NCBI RefSeq assembly: GCF_009469765.1
Contig: NZ_SSSQ01000003.1
Span: 186,001 to 250,000 of the forward strand
Origin: Dechloromonas hortensis
GTDB lineage: Bacteria > Pseudomonadota > Gammaproteobacteria > Burkholderiales > Rhodocyclaceae
DNA length: 64,000 nt
Direction: 5' to 3'
Shown one piece after another: positions 54,567 through 62,978 of the stretch (its first letter is position 1; each line of letters begins with the position of its first letter). A program made the position numbers and the translations under genes. The notes below the pieces were generated by a model. The model did no database searches. It had not been told where the DNA came from and saw nothing but the letters and a program-made list of their open reading frames with translations.

Positions 54567-55620
54567 GTCGTCACCTTTGATGAGCCTGCTTGGTGGCAGG
54601 GGGCACGATGCGTTCGATCCGGAAGCATGGAGTCTCTTGTTTTCCGAAGCACGCCGGGCAGGGCTGCTGGCTCGCCTGGCCGCCATCCTTCGCCTCGATG
54701 AGGTGGGGCTGCCCGAACGCCTGCAGAAGCAAGTGAAGGCGTCGTTGATCGAGGCCGCAGCTTTTCAGCGCGATGTCCTGCGTGAACTGGAGCACGTCCA
54801 GCAAGCCTTGCAGGGGCTTGGGGTTCCGGTGTTGCTGCTCAAGGGCGCGGCCTACGTGCGCTTGAACCTTCCAGCTGCGCGGGGTCGGATCTTCAGCGAT
54901 ATCGATATCGTCGTGGCCAAGGAGAGCCTGGCGCAGGCCGAGGCATCGTTGATGCTGGGCGGCTGGCTGACCGGCAAGCTCGACCCTTACGACCAGCGCT
55001 ATTACCGGGAGTGGTCGCACGAGGTGCCGCCGATGACCCATCGACGCCGGGGAACGACGATTGACCTCCATCACGCCTTGGTCATGCCCACCTGTCGCAT
55101 TCGTGTCGACTCCGGGAAAATGATACGGGAGGCAGTGCCGGTCGATGGCAGCGCCTTCTGGTGGCGCTTGCAGGACGAAGACATGGTGCTGCATGCCGCC
55201 AGCCATCTGATGTTCAATTCCGAGTTCGAGCGTGGCTTGCGGGATATTTGGGATATTGACCTGCTGTTTCGCGATTTCGCTTCGCGTTCAGCATCATTTC
55301 CCGAGCGTTTGTTCGAGCGGGCGCGTGAGGTTGGGTTGGGTGAGGTGATCCGGGAGGCGCTACGGCTGGCCCGGGCATTATTGGGCACACCCGTCCCCGA
55401 AAACCTGCTGCCTGGCGACGCCAAAATGGCGACCCGCCTCGTTGCCCGGGCTGTTTATTCCCGCCATCGGCAGACCCGTCCCGCTGGCCAATGGCTGGCC
55501 GATATGCTGCTCGTCAGTCGTGAAATGTATTTACGCTTGCCGAACCATCTTCTGCTGACCCATCTAGCCCATAAAGCGTCGCTCGGCTTTACCGGCACAA
55601 CGCCTCATAAGGCCATCTAG
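54559..55620 (+). CDS. Nucleotidyltransferase family protein (NTP_transf_5 type)
   Basis: A 353-residue protein. The polymerase-beta-like core begins LLKGAAYVRL (K95-G96) and has the paired catalytic acids in S113-D-I-D116 (FSDIDIVV). A further T-I-D-L-H-H at about 175-180 may be the third acid. This family accompanies HprK-like kinases and PqqD-like proteins in peptide-modification clusters. ATG 54559 overlaps the kinase stop. It is the last gene of the four-gene unit. Confidence 0.8.
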   Translation: MAKSSPLMSLLGGRGHDAFDPEAWSLLFSEARRAGLLARLAAILRLDEVGLPERLQKQVKASLIEAAAFQRDVLRELEHVQQALQGLGVPVLLLKGAAYVRLNLPAARGRIFSDIDIVVAKESLAQAEASLMLGGWLTGKLDPYDQRYYREWSHEVPPMTHRRRGTTIDLHHALVMPTCRIRVDSGKMIREAVPVDGSAFWWRLQDEDMVLHAASHLMFNSEFERGLRDIWDIDLLFRDFASRSASFPERLFERAREVGLGEVIREALRLARALLGTPVPENLLPGDAKMATRLVARAVYSRHRQTRPAGQWLADMLLVSREMYLRLPNHLLLTHLAHKASLGFTGTTPHKAI

Positions 55621-55647
55621 GCTCAATCTGTCATCCCGTTTGACGAA

Positions 55648-55959
55648 CTACGCCGCCGCCCGGTTCAGGATCACGCTCAGTTGCGGATAGTAGGCCAGGC
55701 GGCTGAGTTCGATGTGGCGGCCGATTTCGACCGATTCCAGTGCGTCGCGGGCGGCCGCGGACTGCTTGACCAGGCTGGGGAAGGATTTGTTGGCATCGGT
55801 TGCGGAAAAGATCAGGAGCAGCAGGCGGCCGCAGGCCTGGTAATAAGTCGGGTCCAGACGGACGAACTTCGCACCGCTGTCGCAGGAATCCAGATAAGCC
55901 GCGGCGGTCGTCGCGGTGGCTTCAAGCGTGCTGAGGTCGGTCTGGCTAAGCTGCAACAT
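55648..55959 (-). CDS. Hypothetical helical protein
   Basis: A 103-residue soluble protein (MLQLSQTDLSTLEATATTAAAYLDS...). It is Ala/Ser-rich and mostly helical by composition, with no signal peptide or motif. An AAGGAG lies before the ATG. It converges with the nucleotidyltransferase gene. I recognise no family. Confidence 0.55.
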   Translation of the reverse strand: MLQLSQTDLSTLEATATTAAAYLDSCDSGAKFVRLDPTYYQACGRLLLLIFSATDANKSFPSLVKQSAAARDALESVEIGRHIELSRLAYYPQLSVILNRAAA

Positions 55960-56091
55960 GGTGATGCTCCTTCATTGATCGGTCCGGAAAACTGCCTCCG
56001 TGCTGCTATTAACGGCCAGACCGGGCCCAAGGTTGAGGCCTTTAATGTCTGCTTACACTTTGCTACAGCAGAAACACAGAAGTGGCCGGTC

Positions 56092-56856
56092 TTAGGTTGT
56101 CGTTTGCTGGTTTTTCGCCGAGGCGGCGGCCACGGCAAATGCCAGGCGTTGCTGCATGTGCTGCCAGTGGCTGCCTTCCCAAAAAACACGCTGGCAGACG
56201 TGACAGGTGCTGAAGCTGTGCTTGCCGGCGCGGATGTTGGGGGGCAGGGTGTCGATGATCTGCGTCTTGGCTACCGGTTGCAGCGGCGCATTGCACTCCA
56301 GGCATAGCGAAAGCGGCTGGACGCGGGCGGTGAGATCAAGGCGGACCAGGATTTCAACCAGTTGCGCCTGCGGTTTCAGCGCATGCACGTAACAGCCGTG
56401 GGTGATGCTGCGCCGTTTGAGCAGGGCGCGGTCGCGGCTCAGCACGATGCGGCCCTCGCCAGCGGCTAGGCGGGCAATTTCAGCATCGTCGAAATGGTTG
56501 TCGTAGAGCGTATCGAAGCCGGCCATGCGGAGCAGGCGGGCCAGGCCGCCAAGGTGGGCGTCGGCGACAAAGCGCGTCACCCGCAGGGGCTGCGGGCGTA
56601 GGCGGAGCAGGGGGCCGATGTCGAGACTTTCGAATTTGGGATAGACCGAAACGCGGTCGCCGGGCTGCAGGCGTGCCGCGAAGCCGACCGATACGCCGTT
56701 GATCAGGATCAGTTCGATCTCGGTATGCGGCACGCCGGCGGCTTCGATGACATGCTTGAGGCTGGCCCCGTCTGTACAGGGCAGATCGAAATCGCGATAA
56801 CGGCGAGAGGGGGCGAGGAAATCGTTCAGTTCCTCGTAGAAACGGAAGCTGGGCAT
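56092..56856 (-). CDS. Mut7-C RNase-type protein with N-terminal ubiquitin-like domain
   Basis: A 254-residue protein. The first 80 residues are a beta-grasp fold (MPSFRFYEELNDFL...LILINGVSVGF...GDRVSVYPKFE) of the Mut7-C_ub type. A PIN-like Mut7-C domain follows with FVADAHLGGLARLLRMAGFDTLY and IVLSRDRALLKRR, then a zinc ribbon C-L-E-C...C-H-V-C. The family is predicted to be an RNase; the biological target is unknown. ATG 56856 is chosen over the longer frame because homology begins at MPSFRF. Confidence 0.85.
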   Translation of the reverse strand: MPSFRFYEELNDFLAPSRRYRDFDLPCTDGASLKHVIEAAGVPHTEIELILINGVSVGFAARLQPGDRVSVYPKFESLDIGPLLRLRPQPLRVTRFVADAHLGGLARLLRMAGFDTLYDNHFDDAEIARLAAGEGRIVLSRDRALLKRRSITHGCYVHALKPQAQLVEILVRLDLTARVQPLSLCLECNAPLQPVAKTQIIDTLPPNIRAGKHSFSTCHVCQRVFWEGSHWQHMQQRLAFAVAAASAKNQQTTT

Positions 56857-56978
56857 GATGATCCTTTCCCCGGCAGCACCGGCGAAGCAAACATATCCAG
56901 CATAGTACAAAGCGGCCCGGGCACCTTCGCTCGGCCCGGCGGTCTGACCAAGCGGGAAGTGACCCGCAAGGAGTTGCC

Positions 56979-57290
56979 ATGATGATCAATACCGCCGAAC
57001 TGGTCGAACTGATTCGCGAAGTCGAAGCCGAGGATCCGATCGATTATGGTGATCTGCCCTATGCCGAAGAGGATTTGCGGCTGCTGGTCTGCGACCAGGT
57101 GCGCGACATTGCCGGCCGGGCCGAGGAACTGGGCGAGGAGGAGTCCCGCACGGTATTGCTGGCGGTGGCCGCCAAGCTGGTCCTCGAAAACCTGGTGCTC
57201 CATGTCCGCCTGATGCAGGCCCAGGGCCTTGCCCTTGATGAGAGTTGTGCGGCGCTGTTCCGGCGGCTGCGTGGCCAGACGGGTTCCTAG
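56979..57290 (+). CDS. Hypothetical acidic helical protein
   Basis: A 103-residue protein beginning MMINTAELVELIREVEAEDP. It is acidic and predicted helical, with no signal peptide. An AAGGAG lies 7 bp before the ATG. It is divergent from the Mut7-C gene and upstream of the exporter. I recognise no family. Confidence 0.6.
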   Translation: MMINTAELVELIREVEAEDPIDYGDLPYAEEDLRLLVCDQVRDIAGRAEELGEEESRTVLLAVAAKLVLENLVLHVRLMQAQGLALDESCAALFRRLRGQTGS

Positions 57291-57397
57291 CCCGGCTCGC
57301 CTTGCGCTGCGCGCCGGCCGCCGTCCCGCCGGTCTTCCTGAGGTAAAGTGCGTCTCCCTGCATCCTGTGCCGCGATGGCGATCGGCGTTCCCTGAGC

Positions 57398-58639
57398 ATG
57401 AATGAACAAACCCTGGCGCGACTGGCGCTTTTCCTGCGCGATCTCGGGCAGGCCCTGCATGTCAGCGGCGCTCCGGCGCATGATCTGGAAACGGCGATGA
57501 AGGCGATCGGCCAGCGCCTCGGGGCGCGGGTCGAAGGCTTCGCGGTGCTGACCTTTCTCGCCCTGACCGTGGTCGCAGGCGGCAACTCGCGGCGCGTCGA
57601 ACTGCTGCGCCTGCCGCCCTACGACTACAACATGGCCCGGCTGATCGAACTCGATGCACTGTGCCGCGAGATCTCGTCGGTCGACGATCTGGAATGCTAC
57701 ATCGAGCGCCTCGCCGCCATCATGCGGCAGCCGGCGCCGTGGTCGGGCTGGCGTTTCGTCGGCATGGGCTTCCTGCTCTCCGGTTCAGTCGCCTTGCTGC
57801 TGCGTGGCGGCTGGGTCGAGATGCTGTGCGGCGGCTTGCTCGGCATGTTCTTCGTTGCCGGCTACCTGCAGTTCGCCCGCATTCCCCGGCTCGGGCCGGC
57901 CGTGCCGGTAATTCTTTGCGCCCTGGCGGCGATGGGGGCGCAAGGGCTGGCCCATCTGTGGCCGCAGCAAGTGCCCTTCATTTCGGCCGTTGCCGGCATC
58001 GTGCTGCTGCTGCCTGGTTTCATGCTCACCGTCGCCATGTCCGAACTGGCGACGCAGAACTATCTGGCCGGCACCGGCCGGCTGACCGGCGCTTTCGTAC
58101 TGCTTTTCCTGATGGGCGCCGGGCTGGCCATCGGCACCCAGATCAGCCTGGCCTGGCTACCGGCCGTGCCGCTGCCTGAGAGTGTCGCCGCCTTGCCGGC
58201 CTGGGCGATCTGGGCGGCGATTGCGGCGCTCGGCATTTCGCTGCTTGCCGTACTGCAGGCGCCGTGGTCGGCGGTGCATGTCTCGGTCGGCGCCTGCCTG
58301 CTCGCCTGGGCCGTCTATTCGCTGGTCAATGCCAAAATGGGCAACGTGGTTGGCGCTTTTGCCGGCGCGCTGGCCGTGGCCAGCGCCGGGCACCTATACC
58401 AGTACCTGAGCAAGCGGCCGGCCGCACTGGTCCAGATTCCCGGGCTGATCACGCTGGTCCCGGGCAGCATGGGCTTTCGCGGCGTCCATGCGCTGATCCA
58501 ACAGGACAGCGCGGCCGGCATCAGCCTGATCACCGACATGGTGATCACCGGTGCCGTCCTCGCCGTCGGGCTGCTGCTGGCCGACAACATCCTGCCGCTG
58601 GTCTTCGAGCGGCGCGGCGCCAGCGACCGGGCGGTTTGA
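57398..58639 (+). CDS. Threonine/serine exporter ThrE family protein
   Basis: A 413-residue protein. The N-terminal soluble ThrE domain (residues 1-115) has ALHVSGAPAHDLETAMKAIGQ and LTFLALTV. About ten membrane helices follow from residue 118. The ThrE signature LVPGSMGFRGVHALI lies near 350. It exports small hydrophilic amino acids across the inner membrane in characterised members; the substrate here is unknown. Confidence 0.88.
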   Translation: MNEQTLARLALFLRDLGQALHVSGAPAHDLETAMKAIGQRLGARVEGFAVLTFLALTVVAGGNSRRVELLRLPPYDYNMARLIELDALCREISSVDDLECYIERLAAIMRQPAPWSGWRFVGMGFLLSGSVALLLRGGWVEMLCGGLLGMFFVAGYLQFARIPRLGPAVPVILCALAAMGAQGLAHLWPQQVPFISAVAGIVLLLPGFMLTVAMSELATQNYLAGTGRLTGAFVLLFLMGAGLAIGTQISLAWLPAVPLPESVAALPAWAIWAAIAALGISLLAVLQAPWSAVHVSVGACLLAWAVYSLVNAKMGNVVGAFAGALAVASAGHLYQYLSKRPAALVQIPGLITLVPGSMGFRGVHALIQQDSAAGISLITDMVITGAVLAVGLLLADNILPLVFERRGASDRAV

Positions 58640-58640
58640 T

Positions 58641-60875
58641 TTATGGCCCGGCGGCGAGGTCGACCGGCGGAATGATCGTTGCCGCCAGCCAGGACTCGAA
58701 TTGCGCCAGCGGCATCGGTCGGGCGAACAGGTAGCCCTGCAGCAGATCGCAGCCGATGCCGGCCAGGAACTGCCGTTGTGCTTCGGTTTCCACCCCTTCG
58801 GCGACCACCGACAGACCAAGCTGCCGGGCCAGCGTGACCACCGCGCCGGCCACCGCGGCATCGGTTTCCGAGGTCGGCAGGTGCTGGACAAAGCTGAGGT
58901 CGAGCTTGAGCACGTGCAGGGGCAGGCTGCGCAGCATGGCGAGCGAGGAGTGGCCGGTGCCGAAATCATCCATCGCGACCTGGATGCCGCGCTCGCGCAG
59001 GCGCTGCAGTACCTGAACGGCGTCGGCCGGATGCTGCATGGCAGCCGATTCGGTGATTTCCAGTTCGATACATTCAGGCGGCGCGCCGGTGGCGATCAGG
59101 ATGCGTTCCAGTCGTTCGGCCAGGTCGGCATCGTGGAACTGGCGCGGCGACAGGTTGACGGCGACGCGGGGTACGGCGATGCCGCGCCGCTGCCAATCGA
59201 CGATCTGCTGCGCCGCTTCGCGCAAGGCCCACTCGCCGAGTTCGGCGATGATGCCGACTTCTTCGGCGAGCGGAATGAATTCGCCGGGCGAGACCAGGCC
59301 GCGTTCCGGGTGGTGCCAGCGCAGTAGCGCCTCGACCCCGGCCAGACCGCCTTCGACGGCGCGAATCTGCGGCTGGTAGAACAGTTCGAGCTGCTGCCGG
59401 GCGACGGCCCGCCGCAGGTCGGCTTCCAGCGCCAAGCGCTGGCTGGCCTGCCGGTTCATCGCCTCGTCGTAGAAGCAGAAAGTGTTGCGGCCGGCCGCCT
59501 TGGCGGCGTACATCGCGGCGTCGGCATTGCGCAACAAGGTGTCCACATCGCTGCCATCGGTCGGGCATAGCGCCAGGCCGAGGCTGGCGCCGACATCGAT
59601 TTCCCGGCCGCCAGCGCGGATCGGGCGGCTCAGCGCGGCCAGCACCCGGTTGGCGATGGCCGCCGCCGGTTCGGCCTTGCCGGCGCCTTCGATCAGGATG
59701 ACGAACTCGTCGCCGGCCAGCCTGGCCAACATGTCGCCGTCGCGGCAGACGGCGCCGACCCGGCGCGCCACTTCGAGCAGCACGCTGTCGCCGGCATCAT
59801 GGCCGAGGCTGTCGTTGATCAGCTTGAAGCGGTCGAGGTCGATGAAGCACAGCGCGAAGCCCTGCCGCCGTTCGCCGCGGGCCAGGGCCTGGCGCAGGCG
59901 CTGCTCGAACAGGCTGCGGTTGGGCAGGCCGGTCAGCGAATCGTGGTGGGCGAGGAAGGCCAGTTGCTCTTCGGCCTCCTTGCGCGGCGTCACGTCGTTG
60001 AGGACGCCGACGAAATGCGAGATGGCCCCCGCGTCGCTCCGTACCGGCGCCAGGAAGAGTTCGATCCATTGCCGCGAGCCATCGCAGCGCGGCCGCGACA
60101 GCGTAGTGTAGCCATCGCGGCCTTCGGCGATGGCGGTGCGGATCAGCGCGAAGCCGTCGTCCTCGCCGGTGCACAGGCAGGGCTGGCCGAGGACCGTTTC
60201 GCGCGGGCTGTCGAGGATTTCGGAGAAGGCGGCATTGACGTAGGTCAGCCGGTAATCGGGTGGCGTCGCGGCGGCGATGAAGATGCCGTTCACGCTCGAT
60301 TCGATGGCCCGGTCGCGCAGCGCGATGGCGCGCTTGTCGGCATGGATGTAGGTATCGAGCGTCAGCCCGAGGTCGAGCATGACGACCTTGAGCAGCGCGT
60401 CGAAGGCCGGCTTGAAAGTCTCGAAATCGCCGTCGGCGGCGGCCCAGGTCGCGCCCAGCATGTCGGAAAGGTACTTGCGGAAGGCGCCGACGTACCATTT
60501 CGGCGTCAGCCCGATCCGGGCGTGGGTCATGCCGACGCGCAGGCGGCCGCCGACGTAGCTTTCGTCGTAGCAGCCTTCGGTCAGGCTGGCAAAGTAGCGG
60601 CCATGCGCCGCCTTCAGGCGTGCGACCGTGGCATCGTCGGGAAGCAGGGCGGCCAGTTCGGGCAACTGGCGCAGGTAGGCATAGAAACCGTCGGCGAAAC
60701 CGTCCTCCGCAGCGGCCAGCTTGCCGCGGATGGCGCGCAGTTGATCGGCGTCGGCCTCGGTGAATTCGAGGAAAGCCTTGCGCGCAGCGATCTCGGCGGC
60801 ATCGATGCCCATTTCGGTGGCGATGCCGTCCAGCTCGCCGGGCGGCTTGCCGGTATGCGGGGCAGGGGCGTTCAT
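58641..60875 (-). CDS. Globin-coupled PAS-GGDEF-EAL c-di-GMP protein
   Basis: The 744-residue protein begins with a globin-coupled sensor domain. The proximal heme histidine is H118 in GMTHARIGLTPKWYVGAF. A PAS domain covers about 190-300. In the GGDEF domain the motif is A387-G-D-E-F391, and an inhibitory RxxD site lies at 378-381, five residues before it. The EAL domain follows from about 490 with E515-A-L and intact NLSP, ELEITES, DDFGTG and AEGVET. Both cyclase and phosphodiesterase motifs are retained, so heme-bound O2 could tune c-di-GMP in either direction. Its ATG overlaps the receptor stop by one base. Confidence 0.93.
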   Translation of the reverse strand: MNAPAPHTGKPPGELDGIATEMGIDAAEIAARKAFLEFTEADADQLRAIRGKLAAAEDGFADGFYAYLRQLPELAALLPDDATVARLKAAHGRYFASLTEGCYDESYVGGRLRVGMTHARIGLTPKWYVGAFRKYLSDMLGATWAAADGDFETFKPAFDALLKVVMLDLGLTLDTYIHADKRAIALRDRAIESSVNGIFIAAATPPDYRLTYVNAAFSEILDSPRETVLGQPCLCTGEDDGFALIRTAIAEGRDGYTTLSRPRCDGSRQWIELFLAPVRSDAGAISHFVGVLNDVTPRKEAEEQLAFLAHHDSLTGLPNRSLFEQRLRQALARGERRQGFALCFIDLDRFKLINDSLGHDAGDSVLLEVARRVGAVCRDGDMLARLAGDEFVILIEGAGKAEPAAAIANRVLAALSRPIRAGGREIDVGASLGLALCPTDGSDVDTLLRNADAAMYAAKAAGRNTFCFYDEAMNRQASQRLALEADLRRAVARQQLELFYQPQIRAVEGGLAGVEALLRWHHPERGLVSPGEFIPLAEEVGIIAELGEWALREAAQQIVDWQRRGIAVPRVAVNLSPRQFHDADLAERLERILIATGAPPECIELEITESAAMQHPADAVQVLQRLRERGIQVAMDDFGTGHSSLAMLRSLPLHVLKLDLSFVQHLPTSETDAAVAGAVVTLARQLGLSVVAEGVETEAQRQFLAGIGCDLLQGYLFARPMPLAQFESWLAATIIPPVDLAAGP

Positions 60876-61981
60876 CAGGCGCGGCGTCCGGGCATTTGCG
60901 CCAGGATGCGTTCCATGCCGCCCATCACGGTCAGGTTGGCTTCTTCCATCCGGGTCAGTGCGTCGAGGGCGCCGGTGAAATCGCCGCGCCGGTAATTGTC
61001 GACGGCACGCCGGGCGTAGTCATGCACCGCCTTGTGCGGCGCTTCCATTTCCCGGTAGCCGGCCAGGCGCGAAAACTCGGCCTTGCCTTCGCCTTCGTAA
61101 TACCACTGGCCGAGGCGGCACTCGGTTTCGTCGGGCAGGGCTTCCGGGCGAAGGTCGGAGAGGCCGAGCAGCACCTTGTAGACTTCGAGCTTCAGCGTCA
61201 GCTCTTCGATATTAGCTAGTTCGGCATTGGCCAGCCGCGACGACGAAGCGATACTGCCCTGCATCCGTTGCGACAGTTCGAGCAAGCGCTGCATGCTGCG
61301 CATCGCGGCCTCGCTCTCGGCGCTCTGGTTGGCCGCATTGTCGGCGCCGAGATCCATGATCGCCTTGGCGTTGCCGGTTTCCTGCTGGATGCCGGTGACC
61401 AGGCTGCCGATTTCCGTCGTTGCCTTGGCGGTGCGCTCGGCAAGCTTCCTGACTTCGTCGGCGACGACCGCGAAACCGCGTCCCGCCTCGCCGGCCCGTG
61501 CAGCTTCAATGGCGGCGTTCAGCGCCAGCAGATTGGTCTGTTCGGCAATTTCCTTGATCAACTGGACAATGCCGCCGATTTCGCCGGCACGCTGCGACAG
61601 GCCTTCGACGCTCTTGCCGGCGGCGCTGATGCGCTCGAACATGGCATGCAGGTTGGTGGCGATCTTCTCGAAGGCGCCCCGGTTGCTGTCCGATTCGGCT
61701 GCCGCGGTCAGGGCGGCCTCCGAATCTTCATTCAGTTGTCCGGAAAGGCCCGAAAACGATTGGCGCATGCCAGCCAGGGATTCGCCAAAGCGGGGGATGT
61801 TGCCGAGCACGCCGTCGAGCAGGGTCTGCCGGTTCGCCAGTTGCTGTTCCTGTGCCGTCGCCTGGGCGAGTTGGGCCTGTGTACGGGCCAGTTCTTCCTG
61901 CTGAGCCTGCAGGTGGGCTTTCAATTGGGCGTTCTCTGCCTGGGCTGCCGCCAGTTCCCGTTTTGCTTTGCTTCCGAACAT
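60875..61981 (-). CDS. Cytoplasmic chemoreceptor with CZB zinc domain
   Basis: A 368-residue protein with no membrane helices. An N-terminal coiled coil (residues 5-50) is followed by the MCP signalling hairpin tip [21 protein letters not shown] and [12 protein letters not shown] at 144-184. A C-terminal CZB domain (about 250-340) has C288-R-L-G-Q-W-Y and H316/H320 (PHKAVHDYA). The usual first CZB histidine appears to be replaced in [12 protein letters not shown] (E259/E260). The start ATG 61981 is the first of the MFGSK type. It is translationally coupled to the globin-GGDEF-EAL gene (TGATG). Confidence 0.9.
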   Translation of the reverse strand: MFGSKAKRELAAAQAENAQLKAHLQAQQEELARTQAQLAQATAQEQQLANRQTLLDGVLGNIPRFGESLAGMRQSFSGLSGQLNEDSEAALTAAAESDSNRGAFEKIATNLHAMFERISAAGKSVEGLSQRAGEIGGIVQLIKEIAEQTNLLALNAAIEAARAGEAGRGFAVVADEVRKLAERTAKATTEIGSLVTGIQQETGNAKAIMDLGADNAANQSAESEAAMRSMQRLLELSQRMQGSIASSSRLANAELANIEELTLKLEVYKVLLGLSDLRPEALPDETECRLGQWYYEGEGKAEFSRLAGYREMEAPHKAVHDYARRAVDNYRRGDFTGALDALTRMEEANLTVMGGMERILAQMPGRRA

Positions 61982-62548
61982 GCGGCTTCCTTTTTTGAAT
62001 GCGGTTAATGTTGAGTAATTTACTATGGTATTAGGTGGTGGCGCATGACCAAGATCAAAATTGTCCGGCCGCCAAATTGAGGAGGCGCGTCGTTGCGCCA
62101 GGCGACTCTGGCGGTCAACGTCGAAAAAATGGCAAAAACCGGAAGCGCTGGCCGAATGCGCAAGGCGCGCGTTGCCTACTCGATAGCCGGTAGCAACAAT
62201 ACTGGGCTCAACGTATGTTTTTCTGGCCCGGCCAATCGTAGATTGATTGACATCTACGAAGGCTAAGCCCGTGGCATTCACAGGCTGACCCGCCGCTTGT
62301 ATTGCTTCAATTTGCCGTTTTGTCTTTGTCTCGCGATTGGATGGGGGAACGAAATGAAATTCGTCCATTGCATGACCGTATTTCTGCCCGAGGGCAGGAA
62401 GGGCGAGGCATGACTGGCGCCTGACGCGTTTTCACGCCAGGCAGTATTGAGGTGACGCTGGAAGGGGCCGGGCGATGCGCCGATCCTTTCAGTGCTGTCT
62501 TTCAGCTTCGATCGTGGAGCAAGGAAGGACCGGGCAAGGGGAGGTGGC
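61982..62548. other. Intergenic region without a clear gene
   Basis: About 570 bp between divergent genes. A few small hairpins are visible (for example a CTGGCG/CGCCAG stem around 62412-62435). The minus-strand frame upstream of the receptor start is open but has no protein-like composition. Confidence 0.4.
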
Positions 62549-62950
62549 ATGATGAGCGAGAACCGACCGGTGGCAATACTGCCCCCGCACGATGAGCTGG
62601 CCAGGCTGGCCAGTGAGGATCCCGAAGCACTTGAGGCGTTGCGCAGCGAGTTGATCGAGCGCTATATCGCCGGGGCGCCCGAAGGTGTCCAGCTTCGCCT
62701 GCGCCAATTGCAGTTCAGGATCGACGGCATCCGCAAGACCTCCAGTTCACCACTGGTGGCCAGCCAGCGCATCCACGCCCTGATGTGGGAATCCTTCGTC
62801 CAACTGAAGGAGGAACTGCATCGTATTGGCCTGCTGAACCGGGGCAAGGCCTCTCCGCCAGCAACCGGCCGGGCGTCGCCAAAGCGGAGCGCCGCGGTAA
62901 TTTCGCTGACCATTCGGCGATCCGAAACCAGCATGAGCAGCCGCCGCTGA
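62549..62950 (+). CDS. DUF3135-type protein
   Basis: A 133-residue protein beginning MMSENRPVAILPPHDELARLA. It has the DUF3135 pattern of a helical hairpin: DPEALEALRSELIERYI, then LRQLQFRIDGIRKTSSSPLVASQRI and HALMWESFVQLKEEL. A GGGGAGG Shine-Dalgarno lies just upstream. Function is unknown. It precedes the Lon-like protease gene by 28 bp. Confidence 0.78.
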   Translation: MMSENRPVAILPPHDELARLASEDPEALEALRSELIERYIAGAPEGVQLRLRQLQFRIDGIRKTSSSPLVASQRIHALMWESFVQLKEELHRIGLLNRGKASPPATGRASPKRSAAVISLTIRRSETSMSSRR

Positions 62951-62978
62951 CGTCACCTCTTCGAGAAAGGGTGTCGCA

